Part shown: in pieces, positions 34,274 to 42,608 of the stretch
Position numbering within the stretch: the first letter of the stretch is position 1
Layout: each line of letters opens with the position of its first letter
Source: Alphaproteobacteria bacterium
Lineage (GTDB): Bacteria > Pseudomonadota > Alphaproteobacteria > Rhizobiales > BM303
Assembly (NCBI GenBank): GCA_024275895.1
Contig: JAJRYE010000025.1
Location: forward strand, 16,066-80,065
DNA length: 64,000 bases
Direction: 5' to 3'
The notes under the pieces: generated by a model
Databases searched by the model: none
Told to the model about the DNA's origin: nothing
What the model saw: the letters and a program-made list of their open reading frames with translations, nothing else
Made by a program: the position numbers and the translations under genes

Positions 34274-35176
34274 ATGACGCGCACTGTTATCAGTTCCGCC
34301 ACCAAAGAGGTGGTGATCGGCTTTGACGAGCCTTTCGTTATTATCGGCGAGCGCATCAACCCCACCGGGCGCAAGCTGCTGGCGGCGGAGATGAAGGCTG
34401 GCGATTACAGCCGGGTGGAACAGGACACGCTGGCGCAGGTGCAGGCCGGGGCGCATATGCTTGATGTCAATGCGGGCATTCCGATGGCGGATGAGCCGCG
34501 CATTCTGGCTGAATGCATCAAGCTGGTGCAGAGCCTTACCGATGCGCCGCTTTCGATCGATTCGTCCATCGTCGAGGCGTTGCAGGCCGGGCTGGAGGTC
34601 TATCAGGGCAAGGCGCTGGTCAACTCGGTAACCGGCGAGGATGAAGTTCTGGAGCGGGTTTTGCCGCTTGTGGCCAAACACGGTGCGGCGGTGGTGGCGA
34701 TCTCCAATGACGAGACGGGGATATCCGAAGACCCGGATGAGCGCTTTAAAATTGCCAGGAAAATAGTCGAGCGGGCGGCGGATTTCGGCATTGCGCGCGC
34801 CGATATCGTGGTCGATCCGCTGGTAATGCCCGCCGGCGCCATGGACAGCGCCGGAACCAGTGCGCTGCATCTCATCCGGCGGCTGCGCGAGGAGCTTGAA
34901 GTCAACACCACCTGCGGCGCTTCCAACATCAGCTTTGGCCTGCCCAACCGGCACGGGCTTAATGCCGCGTTTTTGTCCATGGCGATTGGGGCCGGGTTGA
35001 CATCGGCGATCATGAACCCGCTGCACAGCGAAGAGAGTACCGCCATTCGCGGCGCGGATGTGGTGATGGGACATGATCCCAACTGCATGCGGTGGATCAG
35101 CGCCTTTCGCGCGCCGGCACCTGAAGGCGGCTCGGCGGGCGGCGGGCGAAGGCGCAGCCGGCGGCGGCGGCGTTAA
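34274..35176 (+). CDS. Methyltetrahydrofolate:corrinoid methyltransferase (pterin-binding, MeTr type)
   Basis: 300 aa from ATG 34274 (AGAGGGGAAA upstream); the track start at 34163 is inside metF. The pterin-binding barrel is plain: FVIIGERINPTGRK, AGAHMLDVNAGIP, LSIDSS, LVNSVTGED and CGASNISFGLPNR. The homologous acetogen enzyme moves methyl between THF and a corrinoid protein; here it would take methyl from the corrinoid carrier to THF. The last 12 residues are GGGRRRSRRRRR, an unusual polyarginine tail outside the catalytic domain. Confidence 0.9.
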   Translation: MTRTVISSATKEVVIGFDEPFVIIGERINPTGRKLLAAEMKAGDYSRVEQDTLAQVQAGAHMLDVNAGIPMADEPRILAECIKLVQSLTDAPLSIDSSIVEALQAGLEVYQGKALVNSVTGEDEVLERVLPLVAKHGAAVVAISNDETGISEDPDERFKIARKIVERAADFGIARADIVVDPLVMPAGAMDSAGTSALHLIRRLREELEVNTTCGASNISFGLPNRHGLNAAFLSMAIGAGLTSAIMNPLHSEESTAIRGADVVMGHDPNCMRWISAFRAPAPEGGSAGGGRRRSRRRRR

Positions 35177-35187
35177 CGCATGGGAGT

Positions 35188-37203
35188 ATGAGCATCGATT
35201 CGGCGAAAAAAACGGTTGTCTTTACCCCTTCGGGGAAACGGGGCCGGTTTGCGATTGGCGTATCGCTGCTTACCTGCGCCCACGCGCTCGGGGTTGATCT
35301 GGATTCGATATGCGGCGGGCGCGGAATTTGCGGCCGCTGCCGGGTCGGTATCGGGGAGGGAGAGCTTGCAAAATACGGCATCATCAGCACGGCGGATCAT
35401 CTGGAGCCGGTAACGCCGCCCGAAAAACTCTATGCGGCGCGCGAGGGGCTGGGGCGGGGCATGCGGCTGGCCTGCCATGCCCGCATTTGCGGGGATATTG
35501 TTGTTGATGTGCCGCCGGAAAGCCAGATACACCGTCAGATTGTGCGCAAGCGGGCCGAGGCGCGGTCAATTGATATTGATCCGGTCATCCGGCTGTATTT
35601 TGTCGAGGTGGCAAAGCCGGATATGGCGAGCCCTTCGGGCGATTTTGAACGGCTGGCTGAGGCGCTTGAGACCCAGTGGGATATCTTTTTGGGTGGCATT
35701 GATTATGGTGTCTTGTGCACCTTGCAAGACGTCTTGCGCGAGGGGGAATGGCGGGTCACGGTTGCGCTCTGGAAGGGCTCACAGATCGTCCGGCTCTGGC
35801 CCGGATTTCATGACGTGGCTTATGGCATCGCGATTGATGTGGGTTCAACCACCATCGCGGCGCATTTATGCGATCTGGCAAGCGGCGATGTTCTTGGTTC
35901 TTGCGGGCTGATGAACCCGCAAATCCGTTTTGGCGAGGATTTGATGAGCCGGGTATCTTATGCCATGCTGAATGGGGGCGGCGGCGCGGAGCTGAGAGCT
36001 TCTGTCCGGCAGGGGGTCAATGGAGCCATCACCAGCGCGGCGGCTGAAGCGGGTGTTGCGGCCGAGGATATCTTGTCCCTGAGCATTGTCGGCAATCCGG
36101 TCATGCATCACATTTTGCTGGGGCTCGACTCCGTACCGCTGGGAACTGCGCCCTTTGCGCTCGGGACTGCCTCGGCGCTTGATTTGCGGGCAGGCGAGAT
36201 TGGTATTGACAGCGTCAAGACCAATGCCTGTATCTATGTTCTGCCCTGCATTGCCGGGCATGTGGGGGCCGATACGGCGGCGATGGTTTTATCCGAGGGG
36301 CCGCATCTGGAGGAAAATATTTGCCTGCTGATCGATGTGGGCACCAATGCCGAGATCGTGCTGGGCAACAAGGACCGGCTGCTGGCGGCGTCCTCGCCCA
36401 CTGGGCCGGCTTTTGAGGGGGCGCAAATCTCGCACGGCCAGCGTGCTGCGCCCGGCGCGATTGAGCGGGTGCGCATCGACAGGCAAACGCTGGAGCCGCG
36501 GTTTAAAATCATCGGCTCTGATCTGTGGTCGGACGAGGCCGGGTTTGCCCGGGGCAGCGCCAAAACGGGCGTTACCGGGATTTGCGGCTCGGGCATAATC
36601 GAGGCTGTGGCGGAGATGTATCTGGCCGGGATTTTGAGCGCCGACGGGGTTGTCGATGGTGCTCAGGGGCAAAAAACGCGGCGGATTGTATCGCGGGGAC
36701 GGACTCACGGCTTTATTCTGCATGAGGGCAGGATTACCATCACCATAACCCAGAGCGATGTGCGCGCCATCCAGTTGGCCAAGGCAGCGCTTTATGCCGG
36801 AGCGCGGCTGCTGATGGACAAGCTGGGGGTTGAGCAGGTTGACAAGATTGTGCTGGCCGGGGCGTTCGGCAGCACCATTGACGCCAGATACGCCATGGTT
36901 TTGGGCATGATCCCCGATTGTGATCCAGAAGCGGTGTCATCAGCGGGAAACGCCGCCGGAACGGGGGCGTGGATTGCACTTTTGAACCAGGGGGCGCGGG
37001 CGGAGATTGAAGAGGTGGTGAAATCCATCGAAAAAATTGAAACGGCGCTGGAGCCGCGCTTTCAGGAGCATTTTATCGCGGCGATGGCGATCCCGCATCA
37101 ATCCGCGCCCTTCGCCCGGTTGCGCAAATTCGTGGATTTGCCCGCCAAAAAGACGGCGGCGGTGGGAAAACCCGGAAGGCGCGGCCGCACCCGCCGCGTT
37201 TAG
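35188..37203 (+). CDS. RACo-type ATP-dependent reductive activator of corrinoid proteins (ASKHA, 2Fe-2S)
   Basis: 671 aa. Residues 25-105 are a 2Fe-2S ferredoxin domain with Cys42, Cys48 and Cys51 (CGGRGICGRC) and a fourth Cys in RLACHARICGD. After a linker, 215-640 hold the DUF4445/ASKHA domain with IDVGSTTIAAHLCDL and CLLIDVGTNAEIVLG phosphate loops. RACo rescues Co(II) corrinoid proteins to Co(I) at the cost of ATP, needed because B12 methyltransferases oxidise by accident. GGGAG precedes the ATG. The C-terminus GKPGRRGRTRRV is Arg-rich. It ends the operon, overlapping the convergent DMT gene by 4 bases. Confidence 0.9.
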   Translation: MSIDSAKKTVVFTPSGKRGRFAIGVSLLTCAHALGVDLDSICGGRGICGRCRVGIGEGELAKYGIISTADHLEPVTPPEKLYAAREGLGRGMRLACHARICGDIVVDVPPESQIHRQIVRKRAEARSIDIDPVIRLYFVEVAKPDMASPSGDFERLAEALETQWDIFLGGIDYGVLCTLQDVLREGEWRVTVALWKGSQIVRLWPGFHDVAYGIAIDVGSTTIAAHLCDLASGDVLGSCGLMNPQIRFGEDLMSRVSYAMLNGGGGAELRASVRQGVNGAITSAAAEAGVAAEDILSLSIVGNPVMHHILLGLDSVPLGTAPFALGTASALDLRAGEIGIDSVKTNACIYVLPCIAGHVGADTAAMVLSEGPHLEENICLLIDVGTNAEIVLGNKDRLLAASSPTGPAFEGAQISHGQRAAPGAIERVRIDRQTLEPRFKIIGSDLWSDEAGFARGSAKTGVTGICGSGIIEAVAEMYLAGILSADGVVDGAQGQKTRRIVSRGRTHGFILHEGRITITITQSDVRAIQLAKAALYAGARLLMDKLGVEQVDKIVLAGAFGSTIDARYAMVLGMIPDCDPEAVSSAGNAAGTGAWIALLNQGARAEIEEVVKSIEKIETALEPRFQEHFIAAMAIPHQSAPFARLRKFVDLPAKKTAAVGKPGRRGRTRRV

Positions 37204-38096
37204 GCGGCTTTGCGCCTTGTGCCGATATAGCCGGAAAGAACCAGAGCAGTGAGGACCACGCCGCCGCCGATATACTGGTCGGGTTGCAAGGTTTCGCCCA
37301 GAACCAGATAGGCGGTGACGATCACGATCAGTGGTTCAAGATTGGAAAACGGCGCCAGCAGCGAGGGCGGGGCGAGGGAGAGGGCTTTCATATGGCAAAA
37401 ATAACCCCAGACATAGGCAAGGCCCAGAATGATCAGGGCGGCGAAACCTGCGCGGCTCACCTGCCCGGGTTGCATGATCACAAGCTCGCCGCCACCGGCA
37501 TAAAGCGCGGCCATGAGCGTGAGCGGCAGGATCATCAGATGCACCAGAAAGCCGATGACCCCGGCCGGGAAATGGGCCGCAAGGGCGCGGCCGGAAAAAT
37601 ATTGCAAAACCGCGCCGATGGAAGCAATGGCGGCGAGGCCGACGCCGAAAAGATCAAGCTTGTGAAAACCGGGGCCGATGGCGATGGCAAGGCCGGAAAA
37701 GGCCAGTACCGCCACCGCCAGACGCCTGAAGCTCAGTGCCATGCCCTCGGCCAGCGGCGCGGTGAGGAGGATGAAAATCGGGAACATGAAAAAGATAATC
37801 ACCGCCTGGGAAACCGGAATGAACTGGACCGATCCCAGATAACCGAAGGATATGGAGGTGGTGGCGAGGAACTGGAGCATGAGGGCGGGCGCGGCGGCTT
37901 TGGTGAGGCGCCAGCGCCGCTTTGAAAAAAGCTGTACAGCGCCCAGAAGAATGGTGATCGTGGCGATGCGCCACAAAATGGATTCCAGCGTCGGCACCCC
38001 GTTGTCATAGCCAAGGCGGATCAGGGGCGGGGAGATGCCGTAGCCGATGGCCGCCAGCACCGCGAGCGCAATCCCCGCCATATATCTGTCTGTCAT
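37200..38096 (-). CDS. EamA/DMT family transporter
   Basis: 298 aa from the ATG at 38096 (track start 38168 adds an unsupported leader). Ten hydrophobic segments in two EamA repeats are visible, the second containing ALSLAPPSLLAPFSNLEPLIVIVTAYLVLGE, typical of the drug/metabolite superfamily. Substrate unknown; by its place next to the betaine genes it might move an amine or amino acid, a weak inference. Its stop overlaps the RACo stop on the opposite strand. Confidence 0.85.
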   Translation of the reverse strand: MTDRYMAGIALAVLAAIGYGISPPLIRLGYDNGVPTLESILWRIATITILLGAVQLFSKRRWRLTKAAAPALMLQFLATTSISFGYLGSVQFIPVSQAVIIFFMFPIFILLTAPLAEGMALSFRRLAVAVLAFSGLAIAIGPGFHKLDLFGVGLAAIASIGAVLQYFSGRALAAHFPAGVIGFLVHLMILPLTLMAALYAGGGELVIMQPGQVSRAGFAALIILGLAYVWGYFCHMKALSLAPPSLLAPFSNLEPLIVIVTAYLVLGETLQPDQYIGGGVVLTALVLSGYIGTRRKAA

Positions 38097-38323
38097 CGGC
38101 TGTTCTCTTGTTGTGGCGGGGGGAATTGCGGGCGCCTGATAGTAATAAGTTCGGAGTTTAAGACGCAACAGGTTTTACGCAATGGTTCCACCCTGCGGCG
38201 GCATTTATCTGTTTCAGATGCGACATGGCGGCAATGACTGTGTTGCCCGATTGCGGTTTATGGCTCATATGTGCTTTTTGATTCTTCACGTCATCCGTGC
38301 ACTGGTAAAAGGCGCCGTAAAAG

Positions 38324-39652
38324 ATGCTGAAAGTCGTATCAAACAGTTGGGCGCTGTTTTTCGGGCTGGCGCTGATCATGCTCGGCAACGGCTTGCAAGG
38401 CTCCCTGCTCGGGGTACGCGCCTCCATCGAGGGCTTTGGCGTTACCACAACGGGCCTTGTCATGTCGGGCTATTATATCGGTCTGCTGGCAGGCTCCTCG
38501 GTGGTGCCGAAACTGGTTGGTCATGTGGGGCATGTGCGCTCTTTCGGGGTTCTGGCCTCGCTGGCCTCATCTTCCATTCTGGTGCATGCGGTTTTTATCG
38601 ATCCGGCGGTGTGGTGGGTGATGCGTTTTGTTACCGGCTTTTCCTATGCGGGGCTTTATATCGTGGCGGAAAGCTGGCTCAATGACGCCTCGGAAAACGA
38701 TACGCGCGGCCAACTCCTGAGCTTTTATATGCTGGTCTCGTTCGGTGGTCTGGCGGGGGGGCAGTTTTTGCTCAATATCGCCGATCCTTCCTCCTACAAG
38801 CTTTTTATCCTGATCTCGGTATTCGTTTCTCTGGCTCTGGTTCCCATTCTGGCCTCCGCCGCCAGGGCGCCGGCGTTTGAAACGGCGGAATCTGTCAGCA
38901 TTGCCCAGCTTTACCGGATTTCGCCTCTGGGTGTTAGCGGATTGCTGATCACGGGGGTCTCCGTCGGGGCGATTTTTTCCATGGGCTCGGTTTACGCCTC
39001 CAGCCTCGGGCTGCCGGTGCGCGAGATTTCCTTCGCACTGGGCGCGATGATCATGGGCGGGATGATCATGCAGTTTCCCCTGGGAAGGCTTTCCGATGTT
39101 TTCGGCCGCAGGCAGGTTATTGTCGCCACTTGCATTGCCGGGGCGGCGGTGGCTTTTTTCGCCGCTTTTGCGCCGCCGCAGGAGGGCTGGCGGCTCTATG
39201 TGCTGATCGGGCTCGTGGGTGGTCTTGCCTTGCCGCTCTATTCGCTTTGCGTTGCCCATACCAATGATTATCTCAATCCGCGCCAGATGGTGGCGGCGAG
39301 CGGTGCGGTTGTGCTGGTGAACGGGATCGGGGCCGCAATCGGCGCGCCGCTCACCGCCTTTGCCATGGATGCCATGGGGCCGTCAGGGTTTTATGTCGCC
39401 ATTGGCGCCTCGCTTGGCCTCGTGGCTCTCTTCGCCCTGTGGCGCTCAACACGGCGCTCGGCCATTCCGGCTGAGGAACAGGGTGATTTTGTTGCCATGG
39501 CGCCCACCCCCCTCAGTGCAGCGATGAACCCGGATCTGGAGCTTGAGGCGATTGAGGCGGTCTCGGGGCGCAGCGCCGCTGCGGTTGAGGCGAGCTTTGA
39601 CCGGCTGGAGCATGAGCTCGCCGATGCCGGGGAGGAGGAGGGGAAAGACTAG
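38324..39652 (+). CDS. MFS transporter, YcaD-like
   Basis: 442 aa with about 12 spans. The first half starts SWALFFGLALIMLGNGLQGSLLGVRASIEGFG and continues with GYYIGLLAGSSVVPKLVGHVGHVRSF, the form of the YcaD/YfkF group; FPLGRLSDVFGRRQV is the mid-protein MFS loop motif. A 70-residue acidic cytoplasmic tail follows the last span. Substrate unknown. The gene stands alone, divergent from the DMT transporter. Confidence 0.88.
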   Translation: MLKVVSNSWALFFGLALIMLGNGLQGSLLGVRASIEGFGVTTTGLVMSGYYIGLLAGSSVVPKLVGHVGHVRSFGVLASLASSSILVHAVFIDPAVWWVMRFVTGFSYAGLYIVAESWLNDASENDTRGQLLSFYMLVSFGGLAGGQFLLNIADPSSYKLFILISVFVSLALVPILASAARAPAFETAESVSIAQLYRISPLGVSGLLITGVSVGAIFSMGSVYASSLGLPVREISFALGAMIMGGMIMQFPLGRLSDVFGRRQVIVATCIAGAAVAFFAAFAPPQEGWRLYVLIGLVGGLALPLYSLCVAHTNDYLNPRQMVAASGAVVLVNGIGAAIGAPLTAFAMDAMGPSGFYVAIGASLGLVALFALWRSTRRSAIPAEEQGDFVAMAPTPLSAAMNPDLELEAIEAVSGRSAAAVEASFDRLEHELADAGEEEGKD

Positions 39653-39695
39653 AGCCTTTCCGGTTTTGATTCTATCAAAACATGATGCGCTCCAG
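39651..39695 (+). repeat. Short extragenic palindrome after the MFS gene
   Basis: GTTTTGAT and ATCAAAAC (39663-39681) flank a 3-base loop, starting 12 bases after the MFS stop, within AGAGCC...GCGCTCC flanks. There is no T-run. It resembles dispersed extragenic palindromes of rhizobial relatives, though only one copy is visible in this window. Confidence 0.35.
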
Positions 39696-39896
39696 AAAGT
39701 CTTTCAGGTTTAAACGGCACTGGCGCGCGGTGGTGTGATTTTGGTTGCCTTTGGAGCCAAATTCTCTGCATACTCTTTTTTCAGGACATATCCGTCACCC
39801 CGCCGGATGATGCCGGGTTTGAAGTGTTGAATCCATCTTCTGGGTCCCGGGACGGTGATTGTGCATTGAGGCTTAAACTCAAAAGGAGAATTAGGC

Positions 39897-40880
39897 ATGA
39901 AGTCCTTTTTTCAAAATATAGTATTGGGTATTACCGCGGCCGCCATAGGCCTTGCCGGCAGTGTATCGGCGGCTTTTGCCGGGTTTCCGGAAAAGCCAAT
40001 CACCATACTTGCCTATATGAAACCGGGCGGGGCGGCGGATATTGATTCGCGCAAATTCGCCATCATTGCCGAGCGGCTTACAGGGGCCAAATTCGTGGTC
40101 AAGAACAAAACCGGCGCGGGCGGAATTATCGCTATGAAATATGTGCTTGAGCAGCCCGCCGACGGCTATCTGCTCATGGCGACAACCAAGTCGCAGGTAT
40201 ATAAAATCGTCACCGCGAAAAGCGACATCAATGTCGAGGATTTTGACTGGCTGGCCATGAACCAGCATGACCCGGAGGCCATCATCACCAACAGAGAGCT
40301 GAAGGTGAACACCTGGGCGCAGATTGTTGCCGACGCCAAGGCGAGAGGGGCAAAGGGCAAACGGCAAATCTGGGTCGGACCGGCGGCTGGCGGCCTTGAT
40401 CATGTCATGGCGATGAAGACATGGGCGGCGGCGGGCATTGACCCCAAACATGTCAAATATATCCCCTTCAAAGGCGGCAAGAGGGCGATTATTGAATTGC
40501 TTGGCGGCCGCGGTCTCGTTTATGTCGGCAATCCGCGCGATACGCTGGGGCAGCCCAAGCTGAAAGTCGCGGCGCTTTCGCGCAAATCGCGTCTGGCCAG
40601 TTTTCCCGACGCCCCGACTTTCGGCGAACTGGGGGTCAAAAATCTTGATTCTGAAATCATGTGGCGCGGTTTTGCCATCAAGGCGGGCGTTCCCGGAGAG
40701 GTAACCAAATTCTGGGATGATCTGTTTGCAAAGGTCAGCACCGACCCTGAATGGGTGGCGCATGTCAAGAAATCGAGTATCGATCCGGTTTACCTCAGCC
40801 ATGAGGCGTTTCTCAAGGTTGTAAAAACCGATATGGAAGAGGTGAGGGTCTGGGCGAAAAAAGCAGGGATTCTGAAGTAG
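39897..40880 (+). CDS. tctC: Tripartite tricarboxylate transporter substrate-binding protein (TctC/Bug family)
   Basis: 327-aa periplasmic binding protein. Signal peptide at 1-27 (AAAIGLAGSVSAAFAG). The mature part begins FPEKPITILAYMKPGGAADI, the Bug-family opening, with later AGGIIAMKYVLEQPADGYLL and KFWDDLFAKVSTDPEW. It delivers a carboxylate-type ligand to TctA/TctB. AGGAG lies before the ATG. tctB follows after a hairpin; tctA is 3 kb away beyond phosphate genes. Confidence 0.92.
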   Translation: MKSFFQNIVLGITAAAIGLAGSVSAAFAGFPEKPITILAYMKPGGAADIDSRKFAIIAERLTGAKFVVKNKTGAGGIIAMKYVLEQPADGYLLMATTKSQVYKIVTAKSDINVEDFDWLAMNQHDPEAIITNRELKVNTWAQIVADAKARGAKGKRQIWVGPAAGGLDHVMAMKTWAAAGIDPKHVKYIPFKGGKRAIIELLGGRGLVYVGNPRDTLGQPKLKVAALSRKSRLASFPDAPTFGELGVKNLDSEIMWRGFAIKAGVPGEVTKFWDDLFAKVSTDPEWVAHVKKSSIDPVYLSHEAFLKVVKTDMEEVRVWAKKAGILK

Positions 40881-40921
40881 CTGCATAGCTGCTTCAGTTG
40901 CGTTTTCGCCCGGCAAGACAG

Positions 40922-40951
40922 CCGCATTCAGGTGATCGAACCTGAATGCGG
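40922..40951 (+). terminator. Strong hairpin between tctC and tctB (attenuator or mRNA stabiliser)
   Basis: CCGCATTCAGGT and ACCTGAATGCGG pair perfectly over 12 bp around a 6-base loop GATCGA. No T-run follows, so full termination is doubtful. Hairpins after binding-protein genes often raise the binding protein's yield over the permease. Confidence 0.5.
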
Positions 40952-40989
40952 GCTGATCCTGCCCGGATGACGAACGGAAGGGAGGCCGG

Positions 40990-41511
40990 ATGAGCGATGA
41001 GTTGAAACCCGCGGATTGGCAGGATGTGGCCGAACCGGCGCCGGAGACTGATCCGGAGCGCTATATCGGCAATCTTTTGCTGCCCGTCGTTGTTCTTGCC
41101 CTGGCGGCTGTCTTTTTTGTCCAGACGCTGGATTTTCCCGATGGCGGCGAGGATGTGGGGCCTGCCGGGGTGCCTTATCTGTGGATTGGTTTTTGCGCCT
41201 TTTTCTGTGTGGTTCTGATTGTTCAGGCTATTTTGCGCAAGCTCCCGCCCGACCCGAAACCGGGCCGGATCGGCTTTGTCATCCTCTTTGCCGGCTGGCT
41301 TGCCGTCTATCTGACGGCGATTGAAAATATCGGATATTACACCAGCACTTTTGTTTTTCTTCTGGTGTCCATGTATGTCCTGACCTACCGGCATTACGCG
41401 ATTATGCTCGGCGTGACCGTCAGCTGGCTTGTCTTCGCCTATATTGTTTTCGCCAAAGTGCTCTATATCCAACTGCCCACGGGGCCGTTGACGCGCATGT
41501 TTCTCGGCTGA
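40990..41511 (+). CDS. tctB: Tripartite tricarboxylate transporter small membrane subunit TctB
   Basis: 173 aa with four hydrophobic spans (LLLPVVVLALAAVFFVQTL; YLWIGFCAFFCVVLIVQAIL; GFVILFAGWLAVYL; YYTSTFVFLLVSMYVL) and the late phrase VSWLVFAYIVFAKVLYIQLPTGPL, typical of TctB. GGGAGG precedes the ATG. It lies 109 bases after tctC. Confidence 0.88.
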   Translation: MSDELKPADWQDVAEPAPETDPERYIGNLLLPVVVLALAAVFFVQTLDFPDGGEDVGPAGVPYLWIGFCAFFCVVLIVQAILRKLPPDPKPGRIGFVILFAGWLAVYLTAIENIGYYTSTFVFLLVSMYVLTYRHYAIMLGVTVSWLVFAYIVFAKVLYIQLPTGPLTRMFLG

Positions 41512-41550
41512 TCCGGGCGCGGGGTTTTGAGGGCGAGTTTTCAGGGGGCT

Positions 41551-41748
41551 TTATTTCTTGTTTTCCTTGATGATGCGCTTGGCGATAAGAAGGCTGTGGG
41601 CGCCGGAGCGGATAGAGTCCTCGACAACGCTTTCCTCGTAATCGTCATCATCGGATTCATCAAGAATTTCGAGCATTCTTTTCAGGTCGGGCGTAATTTT
41701 CTTGATGATTTTGCGGATTTCCTTGGAGGGTAATTCTTTCTTGCTCAT
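41551..41748 (-). CDS. Small acidic-patch protein, unknown function
   Basis: 65 aa from the ATG at 41748, which has AGGAAA upstream; the track start at 41772 is unsupported. Basic N-terminal half (SKEIRKIIKKITPDLKRML) followed by an acidic run (DESDDDDYEESVVED) and a basic end. No spans. It points left between tctB and the DUF47 gene, so it helps split the tct set. Not recognised. Confidence 0.55.
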   Translation of the reverse strand: MSKKELPSKEIRKIIKKITPDLKRMLEILDESDDDDYEESVVEDSIRSGAHSLLIAKRIIKENKK

Positions 41749-41932
41749 GGTCCGTTTCCTTTCCCCGCCCATTTTACGGGAAGGCTGTTTTTCGTTGTAT
41801 TATAATGTTGGACATATTGACTCATTTGTATAGGGTTAGTTTTCAAAACGTGGCGATATACCGCGCCGCAAGCTGATATGTGCTGCTTTGAGTTGCCGCA
41901 GCACCAAAGAAGCAAAAGCTTCGGGAGGTCAT

Positions 41933-42595
41933 ATGCTACTCAAAAGACGTCCGGCGCTGTTTGGCAAGACCAAGCGGCTCGAAGCGCAGTTTGATGATTT
42001 CATGGACCGGATTATCGAAGCCAGTCTGATTTTTGAGCGCGCCTTCAAGTCTTATCTGCGCGACGGTTTTACTCAGGATTTCTCCGATGCCGTCGAGGAA
42101 GTCAGCCAGCTTGAAACCCGCAATGACGAGCTGAAAAAAGAGATTGAGACGCGGCTTTACGAGCAGACCCTGATTCCGGATTTGCGCGGCGATGTGCTGA
42201 GTTTGATTGAAGGGCTTGATGGTATTATCAATCTGTATCAGTCCAACTGTTTCCGCATCGCCAGTGAAAAGCCGGATATTCCGCCACGCTATCACAAGGA
42301 TTTCAAGGCGCTGGGCAAGACATCGACGCATTGTGTTGATTCGCTGATCATGGCCTCGCGGGCGTTTTTCACCAATATCGAGGCGGTGCGCGATCACAAT
42401 GTAAAGGTGATGTTCTTCGAGACTGAAGCCGACAAGATTTGCACCCGCCTGAAAACAAGAATTTTTGCCTCCGATCTGCCGCTCGAACACAAATTGCATC
42501 TGCGCTATTTCTGCGACCGGGTTGAAGACGCCTCCAACCGGGCCGAGGATGTGGCGGACAATCTGGCTATCTATACCCTGAAACGCTCGGTCTGA
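41933..42595 (+). CDS. DUF47 (PhoU-like) phosphate transport regulator
   Basis: 220 aa from ATG 41933 (GGGAGG upstream). All-helical with RRPALFGKTKRLEAQFDDFMD, LPLEHKLHLRYFCDRVEDASNRAEDVAD, the TIGR00153/DUF47 pattern with acidic metal-binding residues, as in PhoU. DUF47 genes are commonly paired with PiT permeases, and it lies 13 bases before one here. It probably tunes PiT activity at the membrane. Confidence 0.9.
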   Translation: MLLKRRPALFGKTKRLEAQFDDFMDRIIEASLIFERAFKSYLRDGFTQDFSDAVEEVSQLETRNDELKKEIETRLYEQTLIPDLRGDVLSLIEGLDGIINLYQSNCFRIASEKPDIPPRYHKDFKALGKTSTHCVDSLIMASRAFFTNIEAVRDHNVKVMFFETEADKICTRLKTRIFASDLPLEHKLHLRYFCDRVEDASNRAEDVADNLAIYTLKRSV

Positions 42596-42608
42596 GCGGT
42601 ATTTCAGG

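Noticed and set aside
38567-39259. 230-aa antisense ORF
   Set aside because: Arg/His/Gln-rich shadow of the MFS gene.
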